Part shown: in pieces, positions 44,410-52,942 of the stretch | How positions within the stretch are numbered: position 1 is the first letter of the stretch | Layout of the letters: the number at the start of each line of letters is the position of its first letter | DNA from: Streptantibioticus parmotrematis | GTDB taxonomy: Bacteria; Actinomycetota; Actinomycetes; Streptomycetales; Streptomycetaceae | Direction of reading: 5' to 3' | DNA: 64,000 nucleotides | NCBI RefSeq assembly: GCF_019890615.1 | Contig: NZ_JAINVZ010000006.1 | Span: 186,001-250,000, forward strand | Notes under the pieces: generated by a model | What the model saw: the letters and a program-made list of their open reading frames with translations, nothing else | The model's database searches: none | Told to the model about the DNA's origin: nothing | Program-made: the position numbers and the translations under genes

Positions 44410-44892
44410 TCAGCCATCCGCCCGGGTGATCTCGAATATGGGGTGCTTCGGGGCGATCTCGCGCAGCTGTTCGTCGGTGGAGTCCGGGCCGACGCCGTCG
44501 AAGAACATCCCCACTTCGGCTTTCCAGCGCTTGAGGTAGGCACGCAGCACCGCGGGCTTGTCGTCGTCGGGGACCTCGACCGCCGTGAAGCGCTCCGCCG
44601 AGCGGCCGAGCCACAGCTCGCCGCCGCCCGCGGCTCTCATGTTGTGCGTCCACTGGACGTGGCCCCGGGGCGCGACGAGGTAGCGCCGGCCGTCGAGGGT
44701 CAGCGGGTTGACCGGGGTGCGGCGCCAGTCGCCGGTCTTGCGGCCCCGGACCGCCAGGACGCGGGAGCCCCACACGCTGACGCCGTGCCGGGTCAGCCAT
44801 CCGACGGCGCGGTTGAGGACGTTGACCGTGAACCACCCGGGCTTGAGGGCGTGCTGCGCCGGGGGCATGGGGGATGCGGTGTTCGCGGACAT
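44410..44892 (-). CDS. Deazaflavin (F420)-dependent nitroreductase family protein
   Basis: The 160-residue protein belongs to the DUF385/DDN family. It has LKPGWFTVNVLNRAVGWLTR near residue 16, LAVRGRKTGDWRRTPVNPL in the middle and VAPRGHVQWTHNMRAAG. These enzymes use cofactor F420. A divergent TetR regulator and two identical operators lie upstream, so it is probably induced by a substrate or stress. Confidence 0.9.
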   Translation of the reverse strand: MSANTASPMPPAQHALKPGWFTVNVLNRAVGWLTRHGVSVWGSRVLAVRGRKTGDWRRTPVNPLTLDGRRYLVAPRGHVQWTHNMRAAGGGELWLGRSAERFTAVEVPDDDKPAVLRAYLKRWKAEVGMFFDGVGPDSTDEQLREIAPKHPIFEITRADG

Positions 44893-44964
44893 GGCGGGCT
44901 CTCCTGTTCGTGCTGTCTTCTCGTGTTGTCTTCTTCGGGCCGTCTTCGTGACGCTCCATGAAGT

Positions 44965-44979
44965 GAGAGCGGTGCTCTC
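44965..44979. promoter_or_regulatory. TetR operator copy 1
   Basis: GAGAGCGGTGCTCTC contains the palindrome AGAGC-GGT-GCTCT. It lies 73 bp upstream of the F420-type oxidoreductase start. Confidence 0.75.
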
Positions 44980-45017
44980 GCTTGCGATCAGTGTGGCACC
45001 GCTCGCACCCGAAAAGC

Positions 45018-45032
45018 AAGAGCGGTGCTCTC
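45018..45032. promoter_or_regulatory. TetR operator copy 2
   Basis: The same 13-mer AGAGCGGTGCTCT recurs at 45019-45031, 53 bp from copy 1 and 40 bp before the TetR start. Two copies in a divergent promoter region fit control of both genes by the adjacent repressor. Confidence 0.75.
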
Positions 45033-45071
45033 GTTGTTGGTCGCTGCTCCGGAACGTGGCACACTGTTCCC

Positions 45072-45764
45072 ATGAGCGTGATCAAGGGAGCCAGGGAACG
45101 GGCCCGCGTCGAGGTGACGGCGGCCATCAAGGAGGAGGCCAGGCGTCAGCTGGCCGCCGAGGGCGCTGCCCGGCTGTCGCTGCGCGCGGTCGCCCGCGAG
45201 CTGGGCATGGCCTCCTCCGCGCTCTACCGCTACTTCCCCAGCCGTGACGACCTGCTGACCGCCCTGATCATCGACGCGTACGACTCGCTGGGTGAAGCGG
45301 CCGAGGCGGCGCTCGCGGAATCCGCGAACGCCTCGGCGGCCGAGCGCTGGACCGCGGTCTGCCGCGCGGTGCGGAAGTGGGCGCTGGCGCATCCCCACGA
45401 GTACACGCTGCTGTACGGCTCGCCCGTGCCCGGCTACCGCGCCCCCCAGGACACCGTCGCTCCCGCCGCCCGGGTCGGGCTGGCACTGGCCGCGGTGGCG
45501 CGGGACGCCCAGGCGACGGGCGAGTTGAGGTCACCGGCGGCAAAGGCCCTGCCGGAACGGGTGCGGACGGATGCCGAGCGGATAGCCGCCGACCTCGGGA
45601 CCGACCTGCCCGAGCCCGCCGTGGCCGGGCTCACCGCCGCGTGGTCGCAGCTCTTCGGGCTCGTGGGCTTCGAGGTCTTCGGCCACTTCCACAACGTCGT
45701 CGAGGCGCGCGACGAGTTCTTCGACCACTCCTGCGCGGCGCTGGCCCACCAGGTCGGCCTGTGA
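45072..45764 (+). CDS. TetR/AcrR family transcriptional regulator
   Basis: The 230-residue protein has an N-terminal TetR DNA-binding domain (LSLRAVARELGMASSALYRY at about residues 35-55) and a C-terminal WHG-type ligand domain with AHPHEYTLLYGSPVPGY. ATG 45072 is chosen over an upstream frame that would run across the operators. It should repress itself and the divergent F420-type oxidoreductase. Confidence 0.92.
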   Translation: MSVIKGARERARVEVTAAIKEEARRQLAAEGAARLSLRAVARELGMASSALYRYFPSRDDLLTALIIDAYDSLGEAAEAALAESANASAAERWTAVCRAVRKWALAHPHEYTLLYGSPVPGYRAPQDTVAPAARVGLALAAVARDAQATGELRSPAAKALPERVRTDAERIAADLGTDLPEPAVAGLTAAWSQLFGLVGFEVFGHFHNVVEARDEFFDHSCAALAHQVGL

Positions 45765-45855
45765 CCGGACCGGGCGATCTCCGTGGACCGGCCCCGGCCG
45801 ATTCCGCTGACCGGCCCCGGTCGGTCTCCGGACCGGTCGATTCCCCCGGATGGCG

Positions 45856-45889
45856 CGTGCGCGTACTGCGCGGGCCGTGCGCGTACTGC
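45856..45889. promoter_or_regulatory. 14-bp direct repeat upstream of the two-component operon
   Basis: CGTGCGCGTACTGC occurs at 45856-45869 and again at 45876-45889, 20 bp apart (two helical turns), 69 bp before the kinase start. It may be a response-regulator or activator site. The rest of this 193-bp gap is short, imperfect GACCGGCC-type repetition. Confidence 0.45.
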
Positions 45890-45957
45890 CCTCGGAGTAC
45901 ACACACGCACCGCGCCGGTGGGACGCCGCGGCGCCCGCGCCGGTCTAGCGTGGCGTC

Positions 45958-47376
45958 ATGAGCCAGGGAGAGGGAGGACTGCGGCCGGACGCCAACGGGC
46001 CCTTCGGCGACCGTGAACGCCGTGACCGCGAACGCCGTGACCGTGGCGACTGCCCCTGGCCCGGCGGCACCCTCCGCGACCGGCCTTCCCCGTTCGGAAG
46101 AGGCCCGCTCCGGGACGGCCCCCTGCGGCGGTGGTGGAGCGGTGCGGACGGCGGGTCGGCGCCGCGACTGCCGTGGCGTGCCGCGCTGGTCGTCGCGTTC
46201 GTCCAGGTGGTCGGCTCGACCGAGGCGCAGGGGCACCAGACCGAACGCGTGCATCTCAACGCTCCGGGCTACGTGCTGCTGCTGCTCGGGCCCGCGCTGC
46301 TGCCGTTCCGGCTGAGGCGGCCCACCGCCGTCGTGTACGCGACGGCCGCCGTGACGCTCGGCTACCTGGCCGCCGGATATCCGTACGGCCCGTTCTTCCT
46401 GAGCTTCGCGGTGGCCTTCGGCTCGGCGGTCTACGCGGGCCGGCGGCGGCACGCCTGGGCCGCAGCGGTCGGGCTCTACGGCGGCCATCTGCTGCTCAGC
46501 CACTGGCTCTACCGCTGGCTGCCGCCGTCCGGCGACGCGGGCGCGGGCTGGGTGTCGGAGTCGGCGTTCGCCGCCTGGCTGCTGGCGTTCGGGGCCGCCG
46601 TCGAACTCGGCCGGGTGCGCCGCGAGCAGTTCGCCCGCAACCGCCGGGAGCGGGCCGAGGCCGAGCGTCGCCGGGCCGACGAGGAACGCCTGCGCATCGC
46701 CCGTGAGCTGCACGACGTCGTGGCACACAGCCTGTCGGTCATCAGCGTGCAGGCGGGCGTGGGCCTCGCCCTCATCGACGAGCGCCCCGAGCAGGCGCGC
46801 ACCGCGCTCACCACCATCAGGGCGACCAGCAAGGAGGCGCTGGGCGAGGTGCGGCAGGTGCTGGGTTCGCTGCGGTCGCCGGGGTCGGCTCCGAAGGCTC
46901 CCGCGCCGGGCCTGGACCGGGTGCCGGAACTCGCCCGCCAGGCCGCCGCCGCGGGCCTGGACGTGCGGGTGACCACGGAGGGCGGGCCCCGGCGGCTGGC
47001 GCCCGGCGCGGACCTGGCCGCGTTCCGCATCGTCCAGGAGGCGCTGACCAACATCGTCCGGCACTCCGGAGCCCGTTCCGCCCGCGTCCACGTGGGCTAC
47101 CGGGCCGGCGCGCTGCGGCTCTCGGTGGACGACGACGGTCCGGCCACCGGGGACGGCGACTCCGGCGGCGGCAACGGGCTGATCGGGATGCGGGAGCGGG
47201 CGGCGGCGCTCGGGGGCACCGTAGAGGCGGGCCCGCGCGGCGACGGCGGGTTCCGGGTGGTCGCCACCCTGCCGCTCCCGGACGCCGACGCGCCGACAGC
47301 CGAAACGCCCGCAGCCGAAACGCCCGCAGCCGAAACGCCCGCAGCCGAAACGTCCGCAGGAGAAGGGGAGCGATGA
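45958..47376 (+). CDS. Two-component sensor histidine kinase (HisKA_3 type)
   Basis: The 472-residue kinase has a charged, Arg/Asp-rich N-terminal tail (about 1-60), several membrane segments (about 75-215), a HisKA_3 dimer domain with RELHDVVAHSLS (phospho-acceptor His252), and a HATPase domain with EALTNIVRHSGA and NGLIGMRERAAALGG. It is NarX/DesK-like. The C-terminal tail is a 15-bp repeat coding a repeated AETPA pentapeptide. ATG 45958; the stop overlaps the regulator start as ATGA. Confidence 0.94.
   Translation: MSQGEGGLRPDANGPFGDRERRDRERRDRGDCPWPGGTLRDRPSPFGRGPLRDGPLRRWWSGADGGSAPRLPWRAALVVAFVQVVGSTEAQGHQTERVHLNAPGYVLLLLGPALLPFRLRRPTAVVYATAAVTLGYLAAGYPYGPFFLSFAVAFGSAVYAGRRRHAWAAAVGLYGGHLLLSHWLYRWLPPSGDAGAGWVSESAFAAWLLAFGAAVELGRVRREQFARNRRERAEAERRRADEERLRIARELHDVVAHSLSVISVQAGVGLALIDERPEQARTALTTIRATSKEALGEVRQVLGSLRSPGSAPKAPAPGLDRVPELARQAAAAGLDVRVTTEGGPRRLAPGADLAAFRIVQEALTNIVRHSGARSARVHVGYRAGALRLSVDDDGPATGDGDSGGGNGLIGMRERAAALGGTVEAGPRGDGGFRVVATLPLPDADAPTAETPAAETPAAETPAAETSAGEGER
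47299..47358 (+). repeat. Four 15-bp tandem repeats inside the kinase gene
   Basis: Three copies of GCCGAAACGCCCGCA and one with a single T substitution run head to tail and encode repeated AETPA units at the kinase C-terminus. In-frame expansion or loss would only lengthen or shorten the tail. Confidence 0.92.
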
Positions 47377-48038
47377 CCAGGGTGCTGCTGGCCGACGACC
47401 AGTTGCTCGTACGCGCCGGATTCCGGGCGCTGCTGGACGCGCAGCCGGACATCGAGGTGGTCGGCGAGGCCGCGGACGGCGGGGAGGCGCTGACTCAGAC
47501 CGTGCGGCTGACGCCCGACGTCGTGCTGATGGACATCCGCATGCCCGTGCTCGACGGGCTCGCGGCGACGCGGCGGATCACCGCCGACCCGCGGCTCGCG
47601 GACGTCAAGGTCGTCATCCTCACGACCTTCGAGCTCGACGAGTACGTCTTCGAGGCGATCCGCTCCGGTGCCTCGGGGTTCCTGGTGAAGGACACGGAAC
47701 CGGACGAACTGCTGCGCGCGGTACGGGCCGTGGTGTCGGGCGACGCGCTGCTGTCCCCCGGGGTGACGCGCAGGCTGATCGCGGAGTTCGCCGCACGCTC
47801 CAAGGAACCCGCCGCGGCCACCGCGCTCGAACAGCTCACCGAGCGCGAACGGGAGGTGATGGCGCTGGTCGGCATCGGGCTGTCCAACGAGGAGATCGCC
47901 CGGCGCCTGGTCGTCAGCCCTCTCACCGCCAAGACCCACGTCAGCCGTACGATGGTCAAGCTCGGGGCCCGCGACCGCGCCCAACTCGTCGTGCTGGCCT
48001 ACGAATCGGGGCTGGTGCGGCCGGGGTGGCTCGGCTGA
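47373..48038 (+). CDS. NarL/FixJ-type response regulator
   Basis: The 221-residue protein has a receiver domain with DVVLMDIRMP (phospho-acceptor Asp54), VVILTTF and SGFLVKDTEPDEL, then a LuxR helix-turn-helix (LTEREREVMALVGIGLSNEEI). It overlaps the kinase stop as ATGA. It should be phosphorylated by the adjacent kinase and may bind the direct repeat upstream of the operon. Confidence 0.95.
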   Translation: MTRVLLADDQLLVRAGFRALLDAQPDIEVVGEAADGGEALTQTVRLTPDVVLMDIRMPVLDGLAATRRITADPRLADVKVVILTTFELDEYVFEAIRSGASGFLVKDTEPDELLRAVRAVVSGDALLSPGVTRRLIAEFAARSKEPAAATALEQLTEREREVMALVGIGLSNEEIARRLVVSPLTAKTHVSRTMVKLGARDRAQLVVLAYESGLVRPGWLG

Positions 48039-48300
48039 GGCGGCGGCGCCGGTCGTAGCGCCACAGTACGGAGACGGCCCGCGCCACGCCGATCGCGCAC
48101 CCGGTGATCACCGCCGTCGTCGACCACACCGCCGCCGCGCGGCCGTGCGCCTGCCCCAGCAGGACCGGTGCCGACAGGACGAGCACGACCAGCGCGCCGA
48201 GCAGTGCGCCGGTGAGCAACGCGAACGCGATCTCCACGGTCGTGCCGTCGCGCTCCGCCGCGTTCCCCGTGTGCGTCGCCCCGTTCCCCGTATGCGTCAT
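47956..48300 (-). CDS. DUF6332 family small membrane protein
   Basis: The protein has about 114 residues, with two hydrophobic helices (VEIAFALLTGALLGALVVLV and a second near AAVWSTTAVITGCAIGVAR) and a basic C-terminal tail. I recognise it as DUF6332, of unknown function. ATG 48300 has a weak GGTGA. Its 3' end overlaps the response-regulator gene by 83 bp on the opposite strand; the tail may be partly a consequence of that overlap. Confidence 0.65.
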   Translation of the reverse strand: MTHTGNGATHTGNAAERDGTTVEIAFALLTGALLGALVVLVLSAPVLLGQAHGRAAAVWSTTAVITGCAIGVARAVSVLWRYDRRRRLSRATPAAPAPIRRPARRVGRGRGPRA

Positions 48301-48468
48301 GGTGTCACCGTGGCAGACGGCGGGGCACGAAGCGCCCTCGCGCGGCCGGATTCCGGCCACGGGACGGTCACCGCGGCCGACACGCCGAACACGTGCCGAC
48401 GGAACCGCCGCCGCCTGCGCCGACGTGGGCTTTGGCGGCCGAGCCCCGGTCCACCTGCCGACCCTGTT

Positions 48469-48497
48469 TTGTTCAGCCTGGGTACAAAGTAAGAATA
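48469..48497 (+). promoter_or_regulatory. Possible promoter of the ROK regulator
   Basis: TTGTTC (48469-48474) and AGAATA (48492-48497) are 17 bp apart, and GTG 48503 starts 5 nt after the -10, compatible with a leaderless transcript. Mapping is needed to confirm it. Confidence 0.4.
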
Positions 48498-48502
48498 GGA
48501 CC

Positions 48503-49729
48503 GTGACGCAGACTCGCACCAGGCTTGAGAGGGGACGCGCGGCGCTCGGCCCCGCGTTGACGCTCGTGCACACCGGCAGCGCTCCCACCCGCGCGGTGCT
48601 CACCGCGGAACTGGGGGTGACCCGGGCCACCGCCGGCGCGGTCGCGGCCGAGTTGGAGCTGCTGGGGCTTATCAGGGTGGACACCCGGCCCACCGTCGCG
48701 GCCGGCGCCCAGGGGCGGCCCTCGCACCGGCTGACCGTCGACCCCGACGGGCCGGTCGTGCTGGCCGCGCAGGTGCACGCGGACGGTTTCCGGGCCGCGC
48801 TGGTCGGGCTCGGCGGCTCCCTCGTGGCGACCACGCCCGGCTGCATGACGGTGCCCGCCGACCCCGCGCACGTGCTGGGGCTCGTCGTGGCGGCCGGTGC
48901 CGACCTGCTGAAGTCGACCGGACGCGTCTGCCTGGGCGCCGGGCTGGCCGTGCCGTCCGCGGTCGCCGAACCCGAGGGCACGGCGCTCAACCCGCTGCAC
49001 CTGGCCTGGCCCGCCGGTGCGCCGGTGCGCGAGGTCTTCGCCGAGCAGGTCCGCGCGCACGGCGTGACCGGGCCGGGCGGCACCCCCGTGGCCTCCTTCG
49101 TGGGCAACGACGTCAACGTCGCGGCGCTCGCCGAACACCGGCACGGTGCGGGGCGTGGCGCGCAGCACCTGCTCGTCGTCGCGACCGGGCACCGCGGCGT
49201 CGGCGGCGCGCTGGTACTCGACGGCCGCCTGCACACCGGCAGTTCGGGTCTCGCCCTCGAAGTCGGGCACCTCACCGTCAACCCCGAGGGCGGGCGGCCG
49301 TGCCACTGCGGCAGCCGCGGCTGCCTGGACGTCGAGGTGGACCCGCTGGCCTTCCTGGAGGCGGCCGGACGCGTGCCCGGCCCCGAGGTCTCGTTGCTCG
49401 ACCAGTCGGCGGCCCTGCTGCGCGAGGAGTACGACGACCCCTCGGTGCGGGTCGCGGCCGAGACGCTTGTCGACCGCCTGGGGCTGGGACTGGCCGGGCT
49501 GGTCAACGTGCTCAACCCGGACCGGATCGCCCTCGGCGGCCTGCACCGGCGTCTGTTCGAGGCGGATCCCGAGCGGCTGCGCGCGGTGGTCGCCGACCGC
49601 AGCCTGTGGGGACGCAGCGGCTCGGTGCCGATCCTGGCGTGCGGCCTGGACCACAACAGCCTGGTCGGCGCCGCAGAACTGGCCTGGCAGCCGGTGCTCG
49701 ACGATCCGCTGGGCGCCCTGTCGGTCTGA
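48503..49729 (+). CDS. ROK family transcriptional regulator
   Basis: The 408-residue protein has an N-terminal winged helix (about 15-60, VLTAELGVTRATAGAVAAEL) followed by a ROK sugar-kinase-like domain with CHCGSRGCLDVE (zinc motif, Glu replaced by Asp). GTG 48503 is preferred because the longer frame has no support. It is probably a sugar-responsive repressor; its target is not adjacent. Confidence 0.88.
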   Translation: MTQTRTRLERGRAALGPALTLVHTGSAPTRAVLTAELGVTRATAGAVAAELELLGLIRVDTRPTVAAGAQGRPSHRLTVDPDGPVVLAAQVHADGFRAALVGLGGSLVATTPGCMTVPADPAHVLGLVVAAGADLLKSTGRVCLGAGLAVPSAVAEPEGTALNPLHLAWPAGAPVREVFAEQVRAHGVTGPGGTPVASFVGNDVNVAALAEHRHGAGRGAQHLLVVATGHRGVGGALVLDGRLHTGSSGLALEVGHLTVNPEGGRPCHCGSRGCLDVEVDPLAFLEAAGRVPGPEVSLLDQSAALLREEYDDPSVRVAAETLVDRLGLGLAGLVNVLNPDRIALGGLHRRLFEADPERLRAVVADRSLWGRSGSVPILACGLDHNSLVGAAELAWQPVLDDPLGALSV

Positions 49730-49885
49730 GGCCGCCCGCGGACACGCCCCCGCCCACTCCCGGGAGCCCGCCTACTCCCCGGGAGGTATCGCGGGTGGCG
49801 CCGTGCGTACGACGACTTCGCGGCCGTGCCGGGCGACGCTCGAAGGGTCCGGAAAGGGACCCGGCACATCGAGGAGTTGACCGGA

Positions 49886-50194
49886 ATGAACACGCTGGCG
49901 TCGTGGGGTCATGGCGGACCCGGACCGTGGATCCTGTTGGTCCCGCTGCTGTGGGCGGCGGTGATCGTGGGCGTCGTCACCGTGGTGCGGCGCGTCGCCT
50001 GGCACGGTCGCGGCCCGTGGGAGCGCGGCGGCCCCTGGGACCGTCGTCCGCGCCCGGTGCGGCCCGACGAGCAGTCGCCGCTGGCGGTGCTGGGGCGCCG
50101 GTTCGCGGCGGGGGAGATCGACGAGGACGAGTACTGGCGCAGGCTCTCCGTGCTCGACCCGGAGTTCGGTACGCATCGGGGCGAGGAGCGCTGA
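49886..50194 (+). CDS. SHOCT domain-containing small membrane protein
   Basis: The 102-residue protein has one hydrophobic segment (PWILLVPLLWAAVIVGVVTV) and a C-terminal SHOCT motif (PLAVLGRRFAAGEIDEDEYW). ATG 49886 has GAGGAG upstream. SHOCT domains mediate oligomerisation in many small membrane proteins; no specific function is known. Confidence 0.87.
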   Translation: MNTLASWGHGGPGPWILLVPLLWAAVIVGVVTVVRRVAWHGRGPWERGGPWDRRPRPVRPDEQSPLAVLGRRFAAGEIDEDEYWRRLSVLDPEFGTHRGEER

Positions 50195-50268
50195 ACGGGA
50201 GTCGCGCTCAGGTGAGTTGACGGCAGCGGTGTCGGTGAGCGGGCCCGGGCGCGCGTCGCCCCGCGACC

Positions 50269-50453
50269 GGATGACTCGGCGGCAAGCCCCAGCACCTGGA
50301 TGACTCGGCGGCAGCCCCGCGTCCGAACGGCCCGGCGGCGGGCCGCGTCCGAACGGCCCGGCGGGGAGCCCTCGGCCGGTGTCGGGCCGTCGGGCTCCCC
50401 GGCCGATGCGGTGTGGAGGCGCGGAAACCGATGGGGCGTGGAGGCGCGGAAAC
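50269..50453. repeat. Cluster of three short direct duplications
   Basis: This 306-bp intergenic stretch (50195-50500) holds GGATGACTCGGCGGCA twice (50269, 50298), CGCGTCCGAACGGCCCGGCGG starting twice (50318, 50344), and GTGGAGGCGCGGAAAC twice (50413, 50438). The spacings are 25-29 bp. No gene is supported in it. Confidence 0.85.
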
Positions 50454-50500
50454 GTGGTGGCGCTCCTGGTGCTCCCCCCCCCGGTCGCGATCGCCGTCCG

Positions 50501-51019
50501 TCAGGCGGTGGCGATCGCGACCGGCTGCGGCCTCGCGTCCAGCGCGATCGGGTGCGGCGTCGGCACCGCCGCCACGGGAGCGCGGGCGGGAACGGCGACC
50601 GGTGTCGGCGCGGTGATCGGGTCGCGGAGGGTGAACCACACGACCTTGCCGTCGCCGTTCTCGCCGGGCCGGGTGCCCCAGCCGTCGCTGAGCGCGGCGA
50701 GCATCGCCAGACCACGGCCGCAGGTGTCCATCGCGTCGGTGCGCAGCCCGATCCGCGGCGGGCGCGGGTCGTGGTCGAAGACCGAGACGGTCAGGCGCCC
50801 TTCCCCGTAGGACAGTTCGACCGTGCAGTGCTTGTCGGGCTGGGCGTGGCGGTGGACGTTGGCCAGCAGTTCGGTGATGCCGAGCAGCGCGGTGTCGATG
50901 ATCGGATCGAGCTGCCAGTAGCGAAGCTGCGCAGAGACGATTCTGCGTACCTGCCCGATCCGGTGCGGCAAGGCCTCGAGTTGCAGGGCGCACTGTCGGG
51001 TTCGCTGGGTGGTGATCAC
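50501..51019 (-). CDS. ATP-binding protein of the RsbW/anti-sigma HATPase family
   Basis: The 172-residue protein has the GHKL N-box LGITELLANVHRHA, the D motif VFDHDPRPP and the glycine-rich GRGLAMLAALSDGWG. Actinobacteria contain many such stand-alone HATPases that bind sigma factors or anti-anti-sigma partners. GTG 51019 has GGAGGGA 9 nt upstream. The C-terminal 25 residues are Ala/Pro-rich. No sigma factor gene is adjacent. Confidence 0.88.
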   Translation of the reverse strand: MITTQRTRQCALQLEALPHRIGQVRRIVSAQLRYWQLDPIIDTALLGITELLANVHRHAQPDKHCTVELSYGEGRLTVSVFDHDPRPPRIGLRTDAMDTCGRGLAMLAALSDGWGTRPGENGDGKVVWFTLRDPITAPTPVAVPARAPVAAVPTPHPIALDARPQPVAIATA

Positions 51020-51230
51020 GGCTGCGACTCCCTCCGCGGTGGGGCCGACCTTGTTCCGGGACCGTGCCCCGTACCGCTCGATTGGGAAAGCCTGTGCGGT
51101 AAACACTGAGAGTGACAGAGTCTGTACTCCGTGTGTGTGACCAGGTTGACCCCGGTGACGGCATTCCGCAACTCCCGGCACGCCAGTCCCTTCGGTTTCG
51201 GCTCCGTACGGGTGGGGCGGTCGGCGGTAT

Positions 51231-51587
51231 TCAGCCTCGGCCGGTGCCCGGCACGCCCCGCGGCGCGTGCTCCCGCGCGCCGGCGAGAACGCCCAGCAGC
51301 CGCGCTCCGGCGTCGGTCCCCGCGTTCACCTCGTCCCAGGCCGCGTTCCCGTCGAGCCGCAGCGCGTAGCGGCGGCCGTCGAGCGCCACCCTGGCCCGGC
51401 CGCGCGGGCCGTACCAGCGAGGCGTGCTCGCCTGGACGTCGGACAGCGGGGCGCTGTCGATCTCGCGGCCCCGGCTGGTCAGCAGCGCCAGCCTGCCGTC
51501 CCGCACCACGACCGCACCGGCCCGGGTCAGGGAACGCGGCCATCTGCTGATCCGCACCCCGCTCGCGCTGAACTCCGGCTGCGTCAC
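51231..51587 (-). CDS. Hypothetical protein
   Basis: The protein has 118 residues with no recognised domain. It holds beta-strand-like segments (RAGAVVVRDGRLALLTSRG, RARVALDGRRYALRLD). GTG 51587 has GGGGGTG upstream. It is next to the HATPase gene on the same strand. Confidence 0.6.
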   Translation of the reverse strand: MTQPEFSASGVRISRWPRSLTRAGAVVVRDGRLALLTSRGREIDSAPLSDVQASTPRWYGPRGRARVALDGRRYALRLDGNAAWDEVNAGTDAGARLLGVLAGAREHAPRGVPGTGRG

Positions 51588-51763
51588 GGCACACCCCCTC
51601 AGGCGGTTCGCGTCCTGCGGCAGTCTGCCCCGGTCCGCGGGAGCGCACCAGGGCGCATGCCGGATCGCGGCGCGCCCATTGACCTGGGCCTGCCTATGAT
51701 CGTGGCAACCCCGGCGATCCGGCCGGGCCTGACCTGCCGGGGGACGATCGGGAGGCGGAACGC

Positions 51764-52915
51764 ATGGACACCGTCGGACAGGCCGGTACGGACGGCCGGA
51801 CGGACCCCGGGGCACCGCGTCCCACCCTGGACGTCGACCGCTCCGACGCGGGTCACCGGGCCTGGCTCAAGGAGGCCGTCCGCCGGGTGCAGGCGGACGC
51901 CAACCGCAGCGCCGACACCCATCTGCTGCGCTTTCCGCTGCCCGAGCACTGGGGCATCGACCTGTACCTGAAGGACGAGTCGACCCATCCGACCGGCTCC
52001 CTGAAGCACCGGCTCGCGCGCTCCCTGTTCCTCTACGGGCTGTGCAACGGCTGGATCCGGCCGGGCAAGCCGGTGATCGAGGCGTCCAGCGGCTCGACCG
52101 CCGTGTCCGAGGCGTACTTCGCGCAACTGATCGGGGTGCCCTTCATCGCGGTGATGCCCCGCACGACCAGCCGGGAGAAGCAGCGGCTCATCGAGTTCCA
52201 GGGCGGACGCTGTCACCTGGTGGACGAGGCGCGGACCATCTACGAGGTCTCCGCCCGGCTCGCGCGGGAGACCGGCGGCCACTACATGGACCAGTTCACC
52301 TACGCCGAACGGGCGACCGACTGGCGGGGCAACAACAACATCGCCGAGTCCATCTACCAGCAGCTGCGGCGGGAACGCCATCCGGAACCGGCGTGGATCG
52401 TCGCCACCGCCGGCACCGGAGGCACCTCGGCCACCATCGGCCGCTACGTCCACTACCTCCAGTACGACACCCGGATCTGCGTGGCGGACCCGGAGAACTC
52501 GTGCTTCTTCGACGGCTGGGTCAGCGGTGACGCCGACGTCGACTGCGAGCGCGGCTCACGCATCGAGGGCATCGGACGGCCGCGGATGGAACCGAGCTTC
52601 GTGCCGGGCGCCATCGACCGCATGATGAAGGTGCCCGACGCCGCGTCGGTGGCCGCGGTGCGCGCGCTGGAGCACGCGATCGGGCGCAAGGCGGGCGGCT
52701 CGACCGGCACCGGGCTGTGGGCCGCGCTGCGCGTCGTCGCGGAGATGCTGGCGCAGTCCAGGACGGGCAGCGTGGTGACGCTGCTGTGCGATCCGGGCGA
52801 CCGCTACCTGGACAAGTACTACTCCGACGAGTGGCTGGCCGCGGAAGGGCTGGACATCACGCCGTACGCGTCCACCATCGACACCTTCCTGGCCACCGGC
52901 GCCTGGCCCGTCTGA
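51764..52915 (+). CDS. cds1: PLP-dependent cysteine desulfhydrase-like protein (cysteine-synthase fold)
   Basis: The 383-residue fold-type-II PLP enzyme has Lys81 in [10 protein letters not shown] as the probable PLP lysine, [10 protein letters not shown] as the substrate loop and [14 protein letters not shown] for the phosphate. It resembles mycobacterial Cds1 (Rv3684), which releases H2S from L-cysteine. ATG 51764; no strong Shine-Dalgarno is visible. It could return sulfide in line with the ssu system, but this is inference. Confidence 0.82.
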   Translation: MDTVGQAGTDGRTDPGAPRPTLDVDRSDAGHRAWLKEAVRRVQADANRSADTHLLRFPLPEHWGIDLYLKDESTHPTGSLKHRLARSLFLYGLCNGWIRPGKPVIEASSGSTAVSEAYFAQLIGVPFIAVMPRTTSREKQRLIEFQGGRCHLVDEARTIYEVSARLARETGGHYMDQFTYAERATDWRGNNNIAESIYQQLRRERHPEPAWIVATAGTGGTSATIGRYVHYLQYDTRICVADPENSCFFDGWVSGDADVDCERGSRIEGIGRPRMEPSFVPGAIDRMMKVPDAASVAAVRALEHAIGRKAGGSTGTGLWAALRVVAEMLAQSRTGSVVTLLCDPGDRYLDKYYSDEWLAAEGLDITPYASTIDTFLATGAWPV

Positions 52916-52942
52916 GACCGCGCCGCGCACACCGGCCGGGGG

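Noticed and set aside
50474-50482. Run of nine cytosines near 50.48 kb
   Set aside because: It lies in an intergenic region and I could not link it to phase-variable coding; it may simply be a sequencing-prone site.
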